Assembly: GCA_933822405.4 (NCBI GenBank)
Contig: CAKOGP040001747.1
Location: 260,113-324,112 of the forward strand
Direction of reading: 5' to 3'
DNA length: 64,000 bases
Source: Cylindrotheca closterium
Lineage: Eukaryota; Bacillariophyta; Bacillariophyceae; Bacillariales; Bacillariaceae
Below, one piece after another: positions 60,649 to 64,000 of this stretch; within the stretch, counting starts at the first letter, position 1; each line of letters begins with the position of its first letter. The notes under the pieces were generated by a model, which was not told the origin of the DNA, did not search any database, and saw only the letters and a list, made by a program, of their open reading frames with translations. The translations under genes were made by a program, and so were the position numbers.

Positions 60649-61728
60649 TTAGTTTCCAGCGGTCGTTGTGGTCGTCTTTTGTCGTTTCTTACTCGTCAAT
60701 CCGGATTGTACTCCTTGTGCATAATCTGATGTCCCTTCATTGGTACTGTACTGCTTGTAACTGGCAATGAGTCGCTCTTTTCCCACCATGGTTCGTTGGA
60801 CCGACGGTCGCTCGGAGACTGCCTTCCACCATTCCTTGACACGATCCGTGGCATCCTCTCCATCCACATCAAGCCCACGATAATGCTTTCCCACCCACAA
60901 GAATCGCTGCCAAAACGGTGCCAAGGCAATATCCACTAATGTAAAATGAGACCCAAAAAAGTAAGGTCCTTCCGATAGTGGCGCCATGGCATTCGAAAAG
61001 GTGGCGACTTCCTTTCGAAAATTATCCTTGGCTTTCTGTTGACCATCAGGATCTTGATCCATCAGCATGGTGTAATATGCTTTTTGGACTCGGGCCGTGA
61101 CAAAATCGGCCCAGATTCGAGCTTGTGCTCTTTGAATGGGAGACTTGGGCATGAGAGAGGCATCGGTTTCGAATCGTTCATCAATGTATTCTATAATGGG
61201 TAGGGATTCCCAAACTCGTTCCACATTCTCGGTATGATCCTCCCCGTCAACTTGTAAGGCAGGCACCAAGCCTCGAGGAGAACAGTCGAGAAATCCAGGA
61301 TATTTCTTTCCTTTCTCCTCCAATGGAAGTGGTTTCTTGGTGTATCCTCCAATTTCAGTAGGATCCACTTCGTATGGATTAATTTCTTGATAACGGTAGG
61401 GAACATCCTTTTCCTCGAGAGCAATCCAAGCTCGCTGGGCAAATGGGCAGAACCAACTGCAAAACAAGGTAGTAGCAGTAGTAGTCGTGTCAGTAGCACC
61501 ATAAGATCGTTGGCGAATCGTTTGTTCTCCAAACGACTCTTTCCATGCCAAAGGCCACAGGGCATCTCCTTCAAATTGGGCGGCTTTCGTTGTAGATGCC
61601 ATCATTCTTGTTCTTGACGAGGATGATTTCTTGAGAGTAGAGCAGTAGAGAGGTAATGTAGAAGTTTGGAATGCTGCTGCCTTGGAAAGACAGGCATGGC
61701 TCACAAGAAACTTATGAATTTTTTTCAT
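60649..61728 (-). CDS. Omega-like (GSTO/GDAP-type) glutathione S-transferase, plastid-type precursor
   Basis: 359 residues from MKKIHKFLVSHACLS (61728). The signal segment ends SKAAAF, a plastid motif. The thioredoxin-fold domain shows the Cys-type active site FCSWFCPFAQRAWIALEEKD, with catalytic Cys94 of CPFA, and the cis-Pro stretch SPRGLVPALQVDGE. The C-terminal helical domain has ARIWADFVTARVQKAYYTML, FFGSHFTLVDIALAPFWQRF and VKEWWKAVSERPSVQRTMVG. The Cys active site suggests thioltransferase or dehydroascorbate-reductase activity rather than classical conjugation. No intron. Substrate unknown. Confidence 0.85.
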   Translation of the reverse strand: MKKIHKFLVSHACLSKAAAFQTSTLPLYCSTLKKSSSSRTRMMASTTKAAQFEGDALWPLAWKESFGEQTIRQRSYGATDTTTTATTLFCSWFCPFAQRAWIALEEKDVPYRYQEINPYEVDPTEIGGYTKKPLPLEEKGKKYPGFLDCSPRGLVPALQVDGEDHTENVERVWESLPIIEYIDERFETDASLMPKSPIQRAQARIWADFVTARVQKAYYTMLMDQDPDGQQKAKDNFRKEVATFSNAMAPLSEGPYFFGSHFTLVDIALAPFWQRFLWVGKHYRGLDVDGEDATDRVKEWWKAVSERPSVQRTMVGKERLIASYKQYSTNEGTSDYAQGVQSGLTSKKRQKTTTTTAGN

Positions 61729-62225
61729 GTCGCATCTTTTTTGTGTGCGATGATGTGGTGTGATGCGATGGCAACACAAGCAGAAACAGAATGATGTGAT
61801 GTTATTGTTTCACCTTTCTTATCGGATGAATAATCTGGGACGGCCGGGAAAATCAATATTTACTCCCAAGAATTGTATGCTAAATTTCTATTTCCCGGCC
61901 GTTCCTGAAAAAAATAACGTTGCTCGGGCATGATTTGACTCTTATGACCAGACGGATGACAGACGGGGGCGGAAAAAGTGTGACGCAGATATTTGAGTTA
62001 TAGTCAGAAAAGATGCATATTTTACTGTACGATAGGACCATGACCTCACTTCCAGTCATTCTGCTTTCTTTCATTGGTTTCCTCAGTCAAAACCCGAGGC
62101 TGAAACAATTGTAGCATAGACTTCTGTGTTTGAGAGAGATAAGCATTTTGAACCAGCAAGCATAAAATTGAGCTTCTTTGCAAGATTCTTGTTGTGGTCG
62201 TTCCTCACCTCCTGAAGAAAAAACA
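61729..62225. promoter_or_regulatory. Divergent promoter region between GST and SRPBCC-like gene
   Basis: About 500 bp, head to head. It contains two nearby copies of a GGCCGGGAAA/TTTCCCGGCC block (61840-61848 and inverted at 61892-61901), a candidate hairpin or dimer site. No gene. Confidence 0.45.
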
Positions 62226-62813
62226 ATGACGAACTTCAACAGCAACAACAACAACAATAACACGAGACTCTCCTTCCGACCTCTCCAATGGATCTTCCTG
62301 TTGTCCCTGTTCCTGACTATGCTTCCATCCGGCACGCACGCACTGATTGAATTGCGAACTTCGGCCAAGACCAACCAAATGACTGCCGCCGAACTGCAAG
62401 ATTATTTGTCGAGACCCATCCATTGGCCTCAGATTGTGGGCAGCTCCGACTCGGTGAAATGTTTGGACGGCTACAATGAAAATGATCCTCTACAAGTAGG
62501 AAATCGAGTCAAGGAGTTCTTTGGAATGAATCTGTTATCAGTGACTTGGACCTGTACCAAGAACGAACCAGGCAAACTGGTCGTCAAGGCACCGGAGGGA
62601 TTGCCCGGAATTGCCAAGGAATGCAGTATGAAATTTGACATTACCAATGTATTGGAGAAGAATGGTGAAGCTACAGCCAAAGTGGTGTTGACCATGGGAT
62701 ACGATCCAGTCTCTCCCATTGCCTTGGCCGCGACTCCTGTTTTGGTACTCGACAATTGGATGGCATTGAAAGTGTTGTTGCCACGTGCCATTAATAAGCA
62801 ATCCAACAATTAA
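62226..62813 (+). CDS. Secreted or plastid SRPBCC/START-like protein
   Basis: 195 residues from MTNFNSNNNN (62226). A signal peptide (WIFLLSLFLTMLPSGTHA) precedes the mature part. The body reads AAELQDYLSRPIHWPQIVGS, then VGNRVKEFFGMNLLSVTWTC, KLVVKAPEGLPGIAKECSMK, GEATAKVVLTMGYDPVSPIA and VLDNWMALKVLLPRAI. This alternation of strands and a long C-terminal helix fits the SRPBCC (polyketide cyclase/START-like) hydrophobic-ligand-binding fold. The assignment rests on pattern and not on a catalytic motif. Ligand unknown. Confidence 0.65.
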   Translation: MTNFNSNNNNNNTRLSFRPLQWIFLLSLFLTMLPSGTHALIELRTSAKTNQMTAAELQDYLSRPIHWPQIVGSSDSVKCLDGYNENDPLQVGNRVKEFFGMNLLSVTWTCTKNEPGKLVVKAPEGLPGIAKECSMKFDITNVLEKNGEATAKVVLTMGYDPVSPIALAATPVLVLDNWMALKVLLPRAINKQSNN

Positions 62814-63570
62814 GAAGGTTACAGTATGGCCGGGCGGATGGTCGTTTTGGGGCGCTTGCTGAGGTTTGGTGGCTGGTGACTGGCTGGTGACGTCAAGAAG
62901 CAAGCAAGTTCACCATAGGCGGGCACGGGCACTGAACCATACAAGAGCGTTATTATTCATGGATACGAGAAGGAGATATCATTACTCATGCTGCCGGTAT
63001 AGAAACAATGGAATGAATCGATTTCACCCTGCGACGAAAGGGAACGGTTGTTTTCGATTAGGGTATGTTAACTGCTGCTGATTGCAAGTAACTGGAGATA
63101 GCAATGATTTGTAGACATAGTACGCGCTTTCAAGCAGATGGTCCACATGAGACAAAAAAATTTAGAAAAGCCACATTGCACCTCCTACCGTACCGGTATC
63201 GGATGATAACTGAGTAGCAATCTCTTCTTTGGTGTCTGGTCTCCTCACCGGCAGGAAGATTAGATGGCCATTTATTGATCTGCTATTGACCCCTTCGATT
63301 AAAATAGCTTATTCCGCCGCGCCTTCGCTTTGCTTGGTCCTTTCTTGGGCCTTATCTACTAGTTCACCGGTCAAATGACCCTTTTGACATGTTCTCTATG
63401 CCCGGTATTTATTTGGGAAAATTAGGCAACGAACCCCATCTGGAGACAGGCATTTCTGACCGGACATTGCATCACCCACTCTCCTCTCTCATTTCGTCAG
63501 TACTGTTATCGGCCTTCGTTCAATCACCAAGACTTAGCCATTGACCTAACTCCAAACATAATACACCACC
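62814..63570. other. Intergenic region upstream of the last gene
   Basis: A TGACGTCA palindrome at 62888-62895 lies 75 bp after the SRPBCC gene, next to a GGCTGGTGACTGGCTGGTGAC direct repeat (62869-62891). The leader before 63571 (ATACACCACCATGG) is a good translation context. No gene was recognised here. Confidence 0.45.
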
Positions 63571-64000
63571 ATGGTCAAGCACGTAATGATCAATGAAGGA
63601 TCCAACCAGGTGAAGGAATACCAGTTTACAGAGTTGGAAAACCAGACTAAGGCTTATTCCAAAGAAGAACTCTTTCGGTTCAAGAAGCAGTTTCAGGCTG
63701 AATCTTTGATGAACCAGGTTCGCAATATGGTAACCAAGATAATGATCGGAAAGGCCGGTGGTCAGCAGAATGCCACCCGTGCTGTTGTGGAACCTCAGGT
63801 GGATGCCATCATGAGCAAGAGCGTTGATGAAATACTAAATTTTCTCGCCAAAAACGGTGTCAAGCTGCCCCCACCACCACCTCCTCCGCCACCGCGGGCT
63901 GGTTCTAATGCTCCGCGGGCTGCCCCCAAAGCCCCGCCAGCTGTCCCTGCTTCCAATGGAGAAGAAAAGATCCGCCAAATGGTTCAGCAAAAGCTGCTGA
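63571..64000 (+). CDS. 5' part of an unknown protein gene, cut by the window end
   Basis: An open frame of 143 codons runs from the ATG at 63571, in a strong CCACCATGG context, to the last base with no stop. It starts MVKHVMINEGSNQVKEYQFT, has a charged helical part (KAYSKEELFRFKKQFQAESL, then NQVRNMVTKIMIGKAGG), then a run of nine prolines after NGVKL and an Ala/Pro-rich linker, ending EEKIRQMVQQKLL. The family is not recognised. The Pro run suggests an adaptor or profilin/SH3-binding linker, but this is a guess. Confidence 0.6.
   Translation, partial: MVKHVMINEGSNQVKEYQFTELENQTKAYSKEELFRFKKQFQAESLMNQVRNMVTKIMIGKAGGQQNATRAVVEPQVDAIMSKSVDEILNFLAKNGVKLPPPPPPPPPRAGSNAPRAAPKAPPAVPASNGEEKIRQMVQQKLL

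Noticed and set aside
1..64000. CRISPR arrays, rRNA genes, bacterial operons or viral genes
   Set aside because: No regular spacer-repeat array, no rRNA sequence and no viral structural or polymerase genes were seen; gene structure is eukaryotic throughout.

Overview
The window looks like nuclear DNA of a photosynthetic stramenopile, most likely a diatom and probably a pennate one. Genes are compact, on both strands, and broken by short GT-AG introns, mostly 65-160 nt. There are no operons or ribosome-binding sites. Many proteins begin with a signal peptide followed by a Phe at the presumed cleavage site (ADAF, ASGF, NAF, AAAF, HGF), the ASAFAP-like plastid-targeting signature of algae with secondary plastids. 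The gene content fits this: a plastid flavodoxin, a PAP/fibrillin, a Rubisco-LSMT-like SET protein, a divergent HSF, a BT1/folate-biopterin transporter, LRR proteins of diatom type and a bestrophin. Genus and species cannot be fixed from the sequence alone.

Layout. 0-4 kb: a short hypothetical gene, a three-exon PAP/fibrillin gene and a two-exon plastid-type 2-oxoglutarate oxygenase. 4.3-10.6 kb: a cluster of five related small genes (85-156 aa) of no recognised family. Four units share about 500 bp of upstream DNA as well as the coding region, and one is inverted. 11-19.4 kb: an AlkB-like oxygenase with an RD/RGG-rich N-terminus, an SDR-type NAD(P)-binding plastid protein, a BT1-family transporter with a 28-nt exon, a decayed transposase-like region, a truncated duplicate of the transporter 3' end, and flavodoxin. 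19.8-26 kb: a BspA-type LRR protein, a decayed LRR fragment, and a frame-disrupted AT-hook gene with three TALE-type homeodomains.

26-41 kb: a membrane-anchored LRR receptor-like protein, a novel membrane protein, a SET methyltransferase divergent from a peroxiredoxin-like gene that lacks the catalytic Cys, two paralogous two-domain GNAT acetyltransferases flanking a cyclic-nucleotide-binding/bestrophin fusion, and a type II membrane glycosyltransferase. 42.8-64 kb: an armadillo protein, a four-exon SLAC1/TDT-type channel with a huge polyQ/P N-terminus, an HSF, a repeat protein with paired SILK and RVxF (PP1-docking) motifs, a flavin-reductase-like protein, a secreted Cys-rich repeat protein with an apparent frameshift before its membrane anchor, an Omega-like GST, a START/SRPBCC-like secreted protein, and the 5' part of an unknown gene running off the end.

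Functional themes, as inference: plastid redox and protein modification, and possible cAMP/CO2 signalling. The signalling theme rests on the cyclic-nucleotide-binding bestrophin and on TGACGT/ACGTCA/TGACGC elements repeated upstream of the small-gene cluster. All exon joins were chosen by hand from GT-AG sites, reading-frame phase and domain continuity. No similarity search was run.
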